In this document: one piece after another, positions 26,623 through 34,964 of the stretch
Numbering within the stretch: position 1 is the stretch's first letter
Layout of the letters: the number at the start of each line of letters is the position of its first letter
Assembly: GCA_937981575.1 (NCBI GenBank)
Contig: CALJNR010000084.1
Location: 1-39,161, forward strand
Length of the DNA stretch: 39,161 nt
Direction of reading: 5' to 3'
From: an uncultured Clostridia bacterium
Lineage (GTDB): Bacteria; Bacillota; Clostridia; Lachnospirales; Cellulosilyticaceae
Position numbers and translations under genes: made by a program
The notes under the pieces: model-generated
Seen by the model: the letters and a program-made list of their open reading frames with translations, nothing else
Databases searched by the model: none
What the model was told of the DNA's origin: nothing

Positions 26623-28362
26623 TTATCCCTCCGTTTTCAAAATTGGCAGTTTGATTGTAATTGTAGTACCAACATTTTTTTCACTGTGAATAGATATCCC
26701 ATAGCCTTTACCATAGTAAAGTTCAATACGAGAATGAATATTTTTAAGACCGATGCTTTGCGTATTGCGGCGCCCTAATTCTGTAAATTGTGCGGGTTCA
26801 TCTAATTTTCTTTGAATAGATTGAATCTCTTCGACATTCATTCCGGTGCCATTATCTGATATTTCAAAGTAGATCAAACCAGAATCCGTATAGGCGCGAA
26901 TAATAATGATTCCACCAGTAGGACAGCGCTCGAGGCCATGATAGAGTGCATTTTCAATAATAGGCTGGAGAATGAGTTTTAGGACTTGCAGATGAAGGAG
27001 ATCTTCTGCAATATTAAAAGTGAGATTAAATTTATTATCAAAACGAATCTTTTGAATCGCCATATAATCGCTTACATGGCTAAGTTCATCCTGAATGCTG
27101 ACAAGTTCGCTTTGTGTTTTAATACTATAACGAAACATATTTCCAAGAGCTAGTGACATAACGGAAATACTTTCTACTTCTTCGATCTCAGCAATACTAT
27201 TAATAGATTCCAAGGTATTATATAAGAAGTGTGAATTAATTTGGGATTCTAAAGATTTCATTTGAGAGTCTAAGGTAATCAGCTTATTTTGATATTGTTC
27301 TTTAACATATGTATTAATCTCTTCCAACATGTTATTATACTCATTATATAAAATGCCAATTTCATCTGTTCTGGACAAATATTTATTACTGATTATCAGA
27401 TGATGTTTCTGATGCGCGCGCATAATTTTGCTGAGTGTTGTAATGGGGTTTGTGAGATAGATAGAAAAGAAAACAGAAACTACAAGAAAAAACATAGTAC
27501 AAATACCAGCTATAACAATAATCAGGATTTTTGTGACATTGAATTCACGATAAAGCTCCTCATTATTAATGGCAGCAACTAACGTTAAGGTGTCAATATG
27601 CAAGGGGGCTTTCATAATTAATGAATTGTCTTGACTAAATGGAACTTTAATATTATTAATATTTGAATAGAGAATAGAACCGTTGTTTTTTTGGATAGAT
27701 AGTAGGGCGCTATTGGGAAGTGTATTTATACTGCTAAGGTCAAATACCTTTGGCGAGCAGTCAATAAGCAAGACACCGAGAAATTCCTTGGAAAAGACAT
27801 CATAAATAGCTCTCGAAAAAGAAATAGATGGCCTAGCACCGATGATAAAAGGTTTAGTTGTAATATCACTTATATAAACCTTTCCTTGCAAATCTAGGGT
27901 TTTTTGATACCAATCATCTTCAAACGGCTTGTAATCATACATGATGTCAATATCATTGCCATATCCGTAACCAATGTTTTCACCGCTAGGGGTAAAAATA
28001 AAAACACCATTAATATATTGATGAGAGTATATCAGATTTTTGCAGACAAACATCATATTGTTACGGCTTTGATACAAATCATAAGTCGTATAGCTGCCAT
28101 CGTTTACTTTATATTTTTTGAGGTCTTCTACAATAGAAAAGGAACTTTCGGAATAAAATTGAAAGATTTCAGTTGTCTTATTAATTTCACGTATTGTATC
28201 ATTAGCTTCTCGTAAAGCGCTTTCAAAGACATTGCTTGCAACATGACTCATCTGCTTATTGACGAGTTTGGTGTATCTGTCATATGTAAAACTGGTGATA
28301 ATGATGACTGGAATAATTGACAGGAACAAGAATATGATTAGCGTTTTTTCTTTTAGGTTCAA
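26623..28362 (-). CDS. Sensor histidine kinase, LytS/YesM family
   Basis: 579 residues with TM1 at about 5-27 and TM2 at about 275-301 enclosing a Cache-like extracellular sensor (YTTYDLYQSRNNM, DDWYQKTLDLQGKVYISDI). A HAMP domain follows, then INSHFLYNTLES with phospho-acceptor His378, and an HATPase domain (IIENALYHGLE, ISDNGTGMN). The frame stays open to 28446, but those residues look like read-through of the promoter. I choose TTG 28362 because AGGGG (28375-28371) lies 8 bases upstream and the protein then starts just before TM1. GTG 28371 is the alternative. It is divergent from the binding-protein gene at 28518 and probably senses a glucan oligosaccharide. Confidence 0.9.
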   Translation of the reverse strand: MNLKEKTLIIFLFLSIIPVIIITSFTYDRYTKLVNKQMSHVASNVFESALREANDTIREINKTTEIFQFYSESSFSIVEDLKKYKVNDGSYTTYDLYQSRNNMMFVCKNLIYSHQYINGVFIFTPSGENIGYGYGNDIDIMYDYKPFEDDWYQKTLDLQGKVYISDITTKPFIIGARPSISFSRAIYDVFSKEFLGVLLIDCSPKVFDLSSINTLPNSALLSIQKNNGSILYSNINNIKVPFSQDNSLIMKAPLHIDTLTLVAAINNEELYREFNVTKILIIVIAGICTMFFLVVSVFFSIYLTNPITTLSKIMRAHQKHHLIISNKYLSRTDEIGILYNEYNNMLEEINTYVKEQYQNKLITLDSQMKSLESQINSHFLYNTLESINSIAEIEEVESISVMSLALGNMFRYSIKTQSELVSIQDELSHVSDYMAIQKIRFDNKFNLTFNIAEDLLHLQVLKLILQPIIENALYHGLERCPTGGIIIIRAYTDSGLIYFEISDNGTGMNVEEIQSIQRKLDEPAQFTELGRRNTQSIGLKNIHSRIELYYGKGYGISIHSEKNVGTTITIKLPILKTEG

Positions 28363-28395
28363 TTTATTCACCCCTAAGTATGAAAATCTAAAGAT

Positions 28396-28404
28396 AATAT
28401 ACCA
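28396..28404 (-). promoter_or_regulatory. Extended -10 promoter of the kinase/regulator operon
   Basis: Read on the minus strand, TGGTATATT is an extended -10 (TGn plus TATATT at 28401-28396). Transcription would start near 28389, about 27 bases before the TTG start. The site lies inside the left end of the conserved element, so a protein bound there would affect kinase transcription. Confidence 0.45.
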
Positions 28405-28430
28405 TAAATGCCAACAAAAGTATACTTTGA
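28398..28430 (+). promoter_or_regulatory. Conserved 33-bp promoter element, copy 2
   Basis: TATACCATAAATG then CCAACAAAAGTATACTTTGA, 31 of 33 bases identical to 19075-19107. It lies between the divergent kinase and binding-protein genes. TTTGAT (28426-28431) followed after 16 bases by TATAAA (28448-28453) makes a plausible promoter for the binding-protein gene, starting 87 bases after the element. Confidence 0.65.
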
Positions 28431-28517
28431 TCGTGATAAGATACAAATATAAAGAAATAACAAATTAAAAGCAACAAGAATGAAGTAATCAATAAAAAAC
28501 AAAAGGGAGGATTTATT

Positions 28518-29861
28518 ATGAAACTCAAGAAATTAGCTGCATTAGGATTGACAGGGTTAGTGGGAGCTTCTATGTTAGCAGGTTGTGGAGATAAAGGGGT
28601 AGTTTCACAAAAGGCTGAACCAAGTGCTGCCAAAGATAGCAGTGTAAAAGATTCAACAGCATCCAAAGAAAATATCACTTTAACTATGATGCTGTCAGGT
28701 ACTAAATCAACAGAAGGTGAAGATTATGAAATCGACGTAATGCCAAGACTTATAAAAGAAAGGTTTCCTAATATTACTTTAGAGGTTATTAAACTTCCGG
28801 ATGATCAATATTATACTTCTCTTAAAACAAAACTTGCAACGGGAGAGGCACCAGACTTTATGCTGGCACAGCCTAAAATGGCAGGGGCGAATGCTGTTTA
28901 TACACTAGCAAAATCAGGGTATTTACTGGATATTTCAGACTTAAAGTGTCTTGAAAAGCTGGGTGGGGTTGCTGACATGACCTACCAAGGAAAGACTTAT
29001 GCAGTTCCACAAGGGGTTAGTTTCTTAGGTACATATTATAATAAAGACGTTTTTGAAAAAAATGGGCTGCAAGTGCCAACCAACTGGGATGAGTTCCTAA
29101 ATGTATGCGAAAAGCTTAAGCAAGCAGGCGTGACACCTATTGTTATGGGAGATAAAGACTCATATGTTATGCAGTTTGGGTTATACCAAATAGCGGCAAA
29201 TAGGGTTTATCCAAAGAACCCAGAATTTGATAACCAACTAGGTGATGGTACGACTAAGTTTACTGGTGGTGAATGGGAAGAAGTTCTTTCAATGTATGCG
29301 GAACTTTATCAAAAGGGTTATATAGGATCTAATTCATTAGGTCTTGGGGCAGCTCAAGCTATTCAAAAGTTTATTGACGGAGAAGCAGCTATGACATTTG
29401 ATGGATCATTTAATGGAACAGCTTTAACAGCAAAAGGAGCAGCAGACTTTGCAAGAGGAATGTTCCCGCTGCCTGCTAACAAACCAGGAGAAGATATTTA
29501 TGTATCAGGAGCAGCTGGTGGTGGATTTGGTATTTATGCTAATACTAAATATCCAGAAGAATGTAAAGCTATTCTTGAATTTATGAATGATGGCCAATCA
29601 CCACTTTACAAAGCATGGGAATCATCAGGAAAAGTAATTCCAAATCTTGAGGGAGCGAAGCATACTAATCCACTGTTTGAAGACATGATGGCAGTATATT
29701 CTACTGGCAAGTCATTTTACTGGTGCAATCAAGGATGGCCAGCAGGGGTTGAGAATGAGATGCAGGTTAAACTCAGCGAGCATATTGCAGGGCAGGGAAC
29801 TACACCTAAAGATATCGCAGAAGCTATGCAAATGAAGTTTGAAGAACTCTACTCAGAATAA
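28518..29861 (+). CDS. Extracellular sugar-binding lipoprotein, UgpB/family 1 (CUT1 ABC transporter)
   Basis: 447 residues with a lipoprotein signal peptide ending in LAGC (Cys23). Family features include ATGEAPDFMLAQ, GKTYAVPQGVSFLGTYYNKDVFEKNGLQVPTNWDEF, FIDGEAAMTFDGSF and a C-terminal FYWCNQGWPAGVENEM rich in aromatic residues likely to stack on sugars. GGGAGG (28504-28509) precedes ATG 28518. It is the first gene of an operon with two permeases and probably binds beta-glucan oligosaccharides; that specificity is inferred from the neighbouring GH128 and GH1 genes. Confidence 0.93.
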   Translation: MKLKKLAALGLTGLVGASMLAGCGDKGVVSQKAEPSAAKDSSVKDSTASKENITLTMMLSGTKSTEGEDYEIDVMPRLIKERFPNITLEVIKLPDDQYYTSLKTKLATGEAPDFMLAQPKMAGANAVYTLAKSGYLLDISDLKCLEKLGGVADMTYQGKTYAVPQGVSFLGTYYNKDVFEKNGLQVPTNWDEFLNVCEKLKQAGVTPIVMGDKDSYVMQFGLYQIAANRVYPKNPEFDNQLGDGTTKFTGGEWEEVLSMYAELYQKGYIGSNSLGLGAAQAIQKFIDGEAAMTFDGSFNGTALTAKGAADFARGMFPLPANKPGEDIYVSGAAGGGFGIYANTKYPEECKAILEFMNDGQSPLYKAWESSGKVIPNLEGAKHTNPLFEDMMAVYSTGKSFYWCNQGWPAGVENEMQVKLSEHIAGQGTTPKDIAEAMQMKFEELYSE

Positions 29862-29894
29862 GCATAAGAAGTTATGCAATAGGAGGAACAAATC

Positions 29895-30782
29895 ATGAAA
29901 AATAAGTCACTTATCATGCCAAGAAGTATGTATTGGTTTGTTGTTCCAGCATTAATTTTATTCCTGACTTTTTGGATAATCCCTATTTTTAGTTTATTTC
30001 GATATAGCGTAACCAATTTTAACGGTATTAATCCTAATTATGATTTTGTAGGATTTAAGAATTTCCTTACTCTTTATAAACAGGGTATTTTATATACATC
30101 TATTAAAAATACCCTGATTTATACAGGGCTTCTCGTAGTATTCGGAAATGGTATTGCTCTGGCACTTGCGATGGCGCTCAATGTAAACCTTAGAGGTAAG
30201 GGATTTTATCGTTCAGCGATTTATATCCCCACTTTATTTAGTGCAATCGTTGTAGGTTTTATTTGGACTTATGTTTATATGCCGGATAAAGGGATGATTA
30301 GTTCAATCATGAATTTGATTGGACTTGATGGTTCAAAGTTTAATATCTTAGGTAATTTCAAAACCGCACTATATGGGATCAGTGCCGTAGATATTTGGAA
30401 AAATGTTGGGACAACAATGATTATTTATTTAGCAGGGCTTCAGATGGTAGATGAAAGTCTATTAGAAGCTGGGAAAATCGATGGTTGCAGTGAATGGCAG
30501 CTTATTCATCTTATTAAACTGCCACTCATTTCATCTTCAATCACAATTAATGTTGTTTTAAGCGTCATTAACGGACTTAAAACCTTTGACTATTCATTCA
30601 TTATGACTAATGGAGGGCCTGGAAAGTCAACGAACACTCTAATGTTTACGATTTATAAGATTGCTTTTACAGAACAGCAGTTTGGGAAAGCCAGTGCTTT
30701 TAGTGTTGTAGCATTTTTTGTAATTATTATTATTACTATAGTAATGCTTATCTTCATGAACAAAAGAGAGGTGGAACTATAA
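29895..30782 (+). CDS. ABC transporter permease, UgpA/MalF type
   Basis: 295 residues with six predicted membrane segments. The EAA loop is LEAGKIDGCSEWQLIHLIKLPLI. TNGGPGKSTNTLMFTIYKIAF near the C-terminus is the hallmark of UgpA/MalF-type sugar permeases. AGGAGG (29880-29885) precedes ATG 29895. Its stop overlaps the next start by one base (TAATG at 30780-30784), a sign of translational coupling. Confidence 0.95.
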   Translation: MKNKSLIMPRSMYWFVVPALILFLTFWIIPIFSLFRYSVTNFNGINPNYDFVGFKNFLTLYKQGILYTSIKNTLIYTGLLVVFGNGIALALAMALNVNLRGKGFYRSAIYIPTLFSAIVVGFIWTYVYMPDKGMISSIMNLIGLDGSKFNILGNFKTALYGISAVDIWKNVGTTMIIYLAGLQMVDESLLEAGKIDGCSEWQLIHLIKLPLISSSITINVVLSVINGLKTFDYSFIMTNGGPGKSTNTLMFTIYKIAFTEQQFGKASAFSVVAFFVIIIITIVMLIFMNKREVEL

Positions 30783-31669
30783 TGAAATTAAACAACATCA
30801 AGCAGTCTGCGAATCATAGAACTGTAGCGAAGGTTAATAAGACCAAGTTAGATCTAGGCAAGATGATATTATATTTAATACTGAGTATTACAGTTATTAT
30901 AACCCTTGCACCTCTCATTATTGTCCTATCTAGTTCATTTCGCTCAGCTCAAAATATGACATCCCCCCTCGTCTTATTTAATGAGTTGACGTTAGAGAGC
31001 TATAAGTCAGCCTTTATAAAGATGAATTATCCTATTGTTTTTATGAATAGTGTGCTTGTAACGTTTGGTTCAGTTGCAGTTGTTGTTATGTTTACAGCGA
31101 TGGCAGCTTATCCGATGGCCAGGATTAAAAGCAGCACTGCTAAGTTCTTATATTATCTTTTTATTGCGGGACTCATTATACCAGCGCAGATGGTTATTGT
31201 ACCCATAGCACAGATGTTCAATGTTCTTCATATTCCTAATACAAGGTTTACCCCGATGATTATGTTTATTACCTGTAGTATTCCTTTTTCGAGTTTTCTA
31301 TACACAGGCTTTATGAAGGGAATACCAGTAGAAATAGAAGAAGCAGCTTATTTAGATGGAGCTAGCCTTGTGAGGCGGTTTTTCCAAATTGTTTTTCCAC
31401 TTTTAAAGCCAGCTACAACATCTGTTATTATTACTCAGGGAATTTGGATTTGGAATGATTACTTCTTTCCTCTTATCTTTATTTCGAGGAGTTCACAAAA
31501 TTCATTGCCGGTAGCTATGCTTAGCTTTTTAGGAGACCGAGAGAATCCAACGCAATGGAATACATTATTTGCAGCCTGCGTATTATGTGTTATTCCCCTT
31601 ATTGTCGTTTTTGCCGTATTGCAAAAACAATTTATTAGTGGCGTATCGGCAGGAGCTGTCAAAGGATAG
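30782..31669 (+). CDS. ABC transporter permease, UgpE/MalG type
   Basis: Partner permease of 295 residues. Membrane segments begin with MILYLILSITVIITLAPLII; the EAA loop is EEAAYLDGASLVRRFFQIVF; the C-terminus FAVLQKQFISGVSAGAVKG is typical of MalG proteins. No ATP-binding subunit follows, so a shared ATPase must come from elsewhere in the genome. Confidence 0.95.
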   Translation: MKLNNIKQSANHRTVAKVNKTKLDLGKMILYLILSITVIITLAPLIIVLSSSFRSAQNMTSPLVLFNELTLESYKSAFIKMNYPIVFMNSVLVTFGSVAVVVMFTAMAAYPMARIKSSTAKFLYYLFIAGLIIPAQMVIVPIAQMFNVLHIPNTRFTPMIMFITCSIPFSSFLYTGFMKGIPVEIEEAAYLDGASLVRRFFQIVFPLLKPATTSVIITQGIWIWNDYFFPLIFISRSSQNSLPVAMLSFLGDRENPTQWNTLFAACVLCVIPLIVVFAVLQKQFISGVSAGAVKG

Positions 31670-31682
31670 ACAAAGAGTTAAA

Positions 31683-31722
31683 GATATAAAGCAGTCAGAC
31701 AGGGGTCTGACTGCTTTATATC
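31683..31722 (+). terminator. Perfect 18-bp hairpin after the permease genes
   Basis: GATATAAAGCAGTCAGAC and its exact complement around a 4-base AGGG loop, 13 bases after the permease stop. No T-tract follows (ATATCT), so it may act as an mRNA 3' stabiliser or partial terminator separating the transporter from the GH1 and GH78-like genes. Confidence 0.6.
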
Positions 31723-31838
31723 ATATCTACCGATAGCTTATAGGTGTAAAGAGGATAGAGGAAACACTCTAGAAGTTTATTTTAAAATCTGAGAAAACAG
31801 TCAATATGAGCTGCATTATAAAGGAGAGAGTGATAAAT

Positions 31839-33191
31839 ATGAGTTTTCCAAAAGAATTTATATGGGGGGCAGCAACTTCTGCTTATCAAATTGAGGGGGC
31901 AGCATATGAAGACGGAAAAGGCTTATCGATATGGGATGTATTCTGCAAAGAGCCAGGACGAGTTTTTAAGGGTCATTCAGGAGACATAGCTTGTGATCAT
32001 TATCATAAAATGAAGGAAGATATCAAAATGATGGCAGAGATGGGGATTAAAGCCTATAGGTTCTCTATTTGCTGGCCAAGAGTAATACCAAATGGCATAG
32101 GAACGGTAAATGAAAAAGGGCTCCAATTCTATTTGGATTTAGTGGATGAACTTATAAAGTATGATATTACTCCTTTTGCTACATTGTTTCATTGGGACTA
32201 TCCTTACGAACTCCAAAAAAAGGGAGGCTGGCTTAATCCAGAAAGTCCAAATTGGTTCGAATATTATGTGCGAGTCGTAGCAGATAGGTTTGGAGATAAA
32301 CTTAAATATTACATCACATTAAATGAACCCCAGTGCTTTATTGGCGTTTCAGTTGTAGAAACTTTACATGCGCCAGGAATCCCATATTCCCAAAAAGATG
32401 CCCTTCAAATGGCTCACAATGTTTTATTAGCACATGGCAGAGCTGTAAAAGTACTAAGAGAACGGGTGCCAGGATGCAAAATAGGGTATGCCCCAACAGG
32501 AAATAGTTTTTATCCATTTACATCAGAGGAAGCAGATATTGAAGCTGCCCGTTATGCTACGTTCCATACAACACCAGATAATTGGGCTTTTAGCATTGCT
32601 TGGTGGAGTGATCCGATAATGCTTGGAAGTTATCCGGCTGAAGCGGTAGAAAAGTTTGGGGATATGATGCCAAGTATAGCAAAAGATGATATGGATCTTA
32701 TTAGTCAGCCGCTAGATTTTTATGGACAAAATATTTATCAGTCTGAGCCTGTATCAGCAGAGGCGGGGAGTGGATTAAATCAAAAGGTAGAATTAATGGG
32801 ACATCCTAAAACAGCGATCGGATGGGCTGTTACGCCGCAAAGTCTGTATTGGGTACCAAAATTTTTGTATGAGCGCTATAAGGTGCCTATTATGATTACA
32901 GAAAATGGGATGTCTTGTCATGATACTGTATCATTAGATGGGCAAGTTCATGATCCTAATAGAATAGATTTTTTGAATCGTTATCTTTTTGAACTAAAAA
33001 AAGCAATAAATGATGGTGTAGACATAAAGGGTTATTTTCAATGGAGTTTAATGGATAACTTTGAATGGGCTAATGGCTATAATGATAGATTTGGGCTTGT
33101 ATATGTTAATTATAAGAATCAAAAAAGAATTTTGAAAGACAGTGCATTATGGTACTCTGAGGTCATAAAGTGTAATGGATCAAATCTTTAA
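31839..33191 (+). CDS. GH1 beta-glucosidase
   Basis: Retaining beta-glycosidase, 450 residues, cytoplasmic. The signature FPKEFIWGAATSAYQIEGA is at the N-terminus. The acid/base is Glu163 (TLNEPQ) and the nucleophile Glu355 (ITENG). FQWSLMDNFEWANGYNDRFGL holds the glucose-binding Glu and Trp residues. There is no Ser/Lys/Tyr phosphate-binding signature, so it probably acts on free rather than phosphorylated disaccharides, matching ABC import. An upstream in-frame ATG at 31806 is rejected because AAGGAGAG (31821-31828) fits ATG 31839. It likely hydrolyses laminaribiose-type or other beta-glucan oligosaccharides. Confidence 0.95.
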   Translation: MSFPKEFIWGAATSAYQIEGAAYEDGKGLSIWDVFCKEPGRVFKGHSGDIACDHYHKMKEDIKMMAEMGIKAYRFSICWPRVIPNGIGTVNEKGLQFYLDLVDELIKYDITPFATLFHWDYPYELQKKGGWLNPESPNWFEYYVRVVADRFGDKLKYYITLNEPQCFIGVSVVETLHAPGIPYSQKDALQMAHNVLLAHGRAVKVLRERVPGCKIGYAPTGNSFYPFTSEEADIEAARYATFHTTPDNWAFSIAWWSDPIMLGSYPAEAVEKFGDMMPSIAKDDMDLISQPLDFYGQNIYQSEPVSAEAGSGLNQKVELMGHPKTAIGWAVTPQSLYWVPKFLYERYKVPIMITENGMSCHDTVSLDGQVHDPNRIDFLNRYLFELKKAINDGVDIKGYFQWSLMDNFEWANGYNDRFGLVYVNYKNQKRILKDSALWYSEVIKCNGSNL

Positions 33192-33219
33192 AGAGAGATG
33201 AGAAGAAAAGAGGTATGAT

Positions 33220-34791
33220 ATGGACGAATATACTAGCAGCATTGAAAACTTTAAAATGGAAGTTAATAGAAACTTTGTAGAAAAGGCGATGGAACTAGAA
33301 CCATTAATTTTGAAAAGCAAGGTTATTCCCAACCAAATTGTTAGACTAGAAAAGGATGTAGATGCAAATTGGAAGGTGATAGAAAAGGAGAATTTTCTAG
33401 GGAATGAAACAAGAAAGCTAGGAAAAGGTGAAGCAGTTTGTTTTGATTTTAAAAGTCATATAGTAGGATATGTTACTTTTAGAGTGAAAGCCGTTGGAAG
33501 TCCTCCGGATGCCCCAGCGTATTTAAGAGTAAAGCTAGGAGAGGCACTATGTGAGATAGGAGAAGAATCTAATACATACAAAGGGTGGCTAAGCAGCAGT
33601 TGGATTCAAGAAGAGTTTATACATATTGATGTACTGCCAGCTGTTATTAGAATGCCAAGAAGATATGCGTTTAGGTACATGGAAATAAAGGTACTAGATA
33701 CTTCTCCAAAATATAAGGTAGTATTTGAAGAAATTTCTTGTACAGCAGTTTCATCAGCAGATATGAATAAGGTAAAGACACTGGGTGGAGTGGATCAGAA
33801 CTTAGCTAAAATAGATGAAGTAGCAGTTAAAACTTTGCATGACTGCATGCAGAGTGTGTTTGAGGACGGGCCTAAGAGAGACAGGCGCTTGTGGATTGGT
33901 GATTTAAGACTTCAAGCACTGGCAAATTACTATACCTTTAAAAATTATGATTTAGTTAAGCGCTGTTTATATCTGTTCGCAGGATTGACCCAAAACGAAG
34001 GAAGAGTTGGGGCTTGCCTTTTTATTGAACCTAGAATGATTGTAGATGATACAGCACTCTTAGATTATTCGTTATTCTTCATATCTTGTCTATATGATTA
34101 CTATGAAGCAACAGGAGACGAGGAGGTATTAAAAGAATTATGGCCTGTTGCTTATAAACAAGCTGAACTTGCGATGCAAGAGATAGGTGAAGAGGGAATA
34201 ATTAAAGATAGAGAAGGATTTTGGGCGTTTATAGATTGGCATAAAGACCTAAATAAACAAGGAGCTGTGCAAGGGGTTTTAATTTATACTTTAAAACAGG
34301 CAAAAAAAATGGCAGAAGTTCTTAATTTATCAAAAGAAATAGAGATTCTTAATCAATATATTCAACGCAGTACAATAGCAGCATTAGAAAAGTTATGGGA
34401 TGAAAAGGAAGGCTTTTTTACAAGTGGAAAGCACGGGCAAGTTTCTTGGGCTACTCAGATATGGATGGTTTTAGCTGATGTGTTTACTAAAGAAAAAAAC
34501 GAAGCATTATTAGATCGCTTGTTTGAAAAAAATCCACAGGTTAATATGGTAACCCCTTATATGAACCACTATTTAGTTGAAGCACTTATACTCAATAATC
34601 GAAAAGATAAGGCCCTGGAAATTATAAAAAATTATTGGGGGCAGATGATTCAAGATGGAGCGGATTGTTTTTGGGAACTATACAACCCTGAAAATAAAAA
34701 AGAATCCCCTTATGGTTCTAATATTATTAATAGCTACTGTCATGCGTGGAGTTGTACCCCAACTTATTTCATTAGAAAGTATCTTGTTTAA
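33220..34791 (+). CDS. GH78-like (alpha/alpha)6-barrel hydrolase, substrate unknown
   Basis: 523 residues without signal peptide. An N-terminal beta-sandwich (to about residue 190) is followed by an (alpha/alpha)6 barrel. The motif EDGPKRDRRLWIGD (residues 215-228) corresponds to the DCPQRERLGWTGD-type motif of GH78 alpha-L-rhamnosidases. The C-terminal SYCHAWSCTPTYFI matches their SHAWGxxPxYxL ending. It is much shorter than typical GH78 enzymes (about 850-1000 residues), lacking the extra N-terminal domains, and the motif is divergent. It follows GH1 by 28 bases, so it probably trims side groups or an unusual linkage from the same imported glycan. Rhamnosidase activity should not be assumed. 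Confidence 0.8.
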   Translation: MDEYTSSIENFKMEVNRNFVEKAMELEPLILKSKVIPNQIVRLEKDVDANWKVIEKENFLGNETRKLGKGEAVCFDFKSHIVGYVTFRVKAVGSPPDAPAYLRVKLGEALCEIGEESNTYKGWLSSSWIQEEFIHIDVLPAVIRMPRRYAFRYMEIKVLDTSPKYKVVFEEISCTAVSSADMNKVKTLGGVDQNLAKIDEVAVKTLHDCMQSVFEDGPKRDRRLWIGDLRLQALANYYTFKNYDLVKRCLYLFAGLTQNEGRVGACLFIEPRMIVDDTALLDYSLFFISCLYDYYEATGDEEVLKELWPVAYKQAELAMQEIGEEGIIKDREGFWAFIDWHKDLNKQGAVQGVLIYTLKQAKKMAEVLNLSKEIEILNQYIQRSTIAALEKLWDEKEGFFTSGKHGQVSWATQIWMVLADVFTKEKNEALLDRLFEKNPQVNMVTPYMNHYLVEALILNNRKDKALEIIKNYWGQMIQDGADCFWELYNPENKKESPYGSNIINSYCHAWSCTPTYFIRKYLV

Positions 34792-34964
34792 GTTATAATA
34801 GGATCATTTTTAGGATTTTGATAGATATATTTTTCATGATAGCTGCATCACTTCATCAGAGAATAAAATTTTAAAAGATAATGCTTATTTTTAATATAAT
34901 AGTTGTTTATTTAATAATTGTCTAAGTATTAATAAGGAAATATCCTATAGAATAAGGTGAAATT

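Noticed and set aside
28363..28446. N-terminal extension of the second kinase (28 extra residues)
   Set aside because: The frame is open, but it covers the conserved promoter element and has no ribosome binding site; TTG 28362 is well placed.
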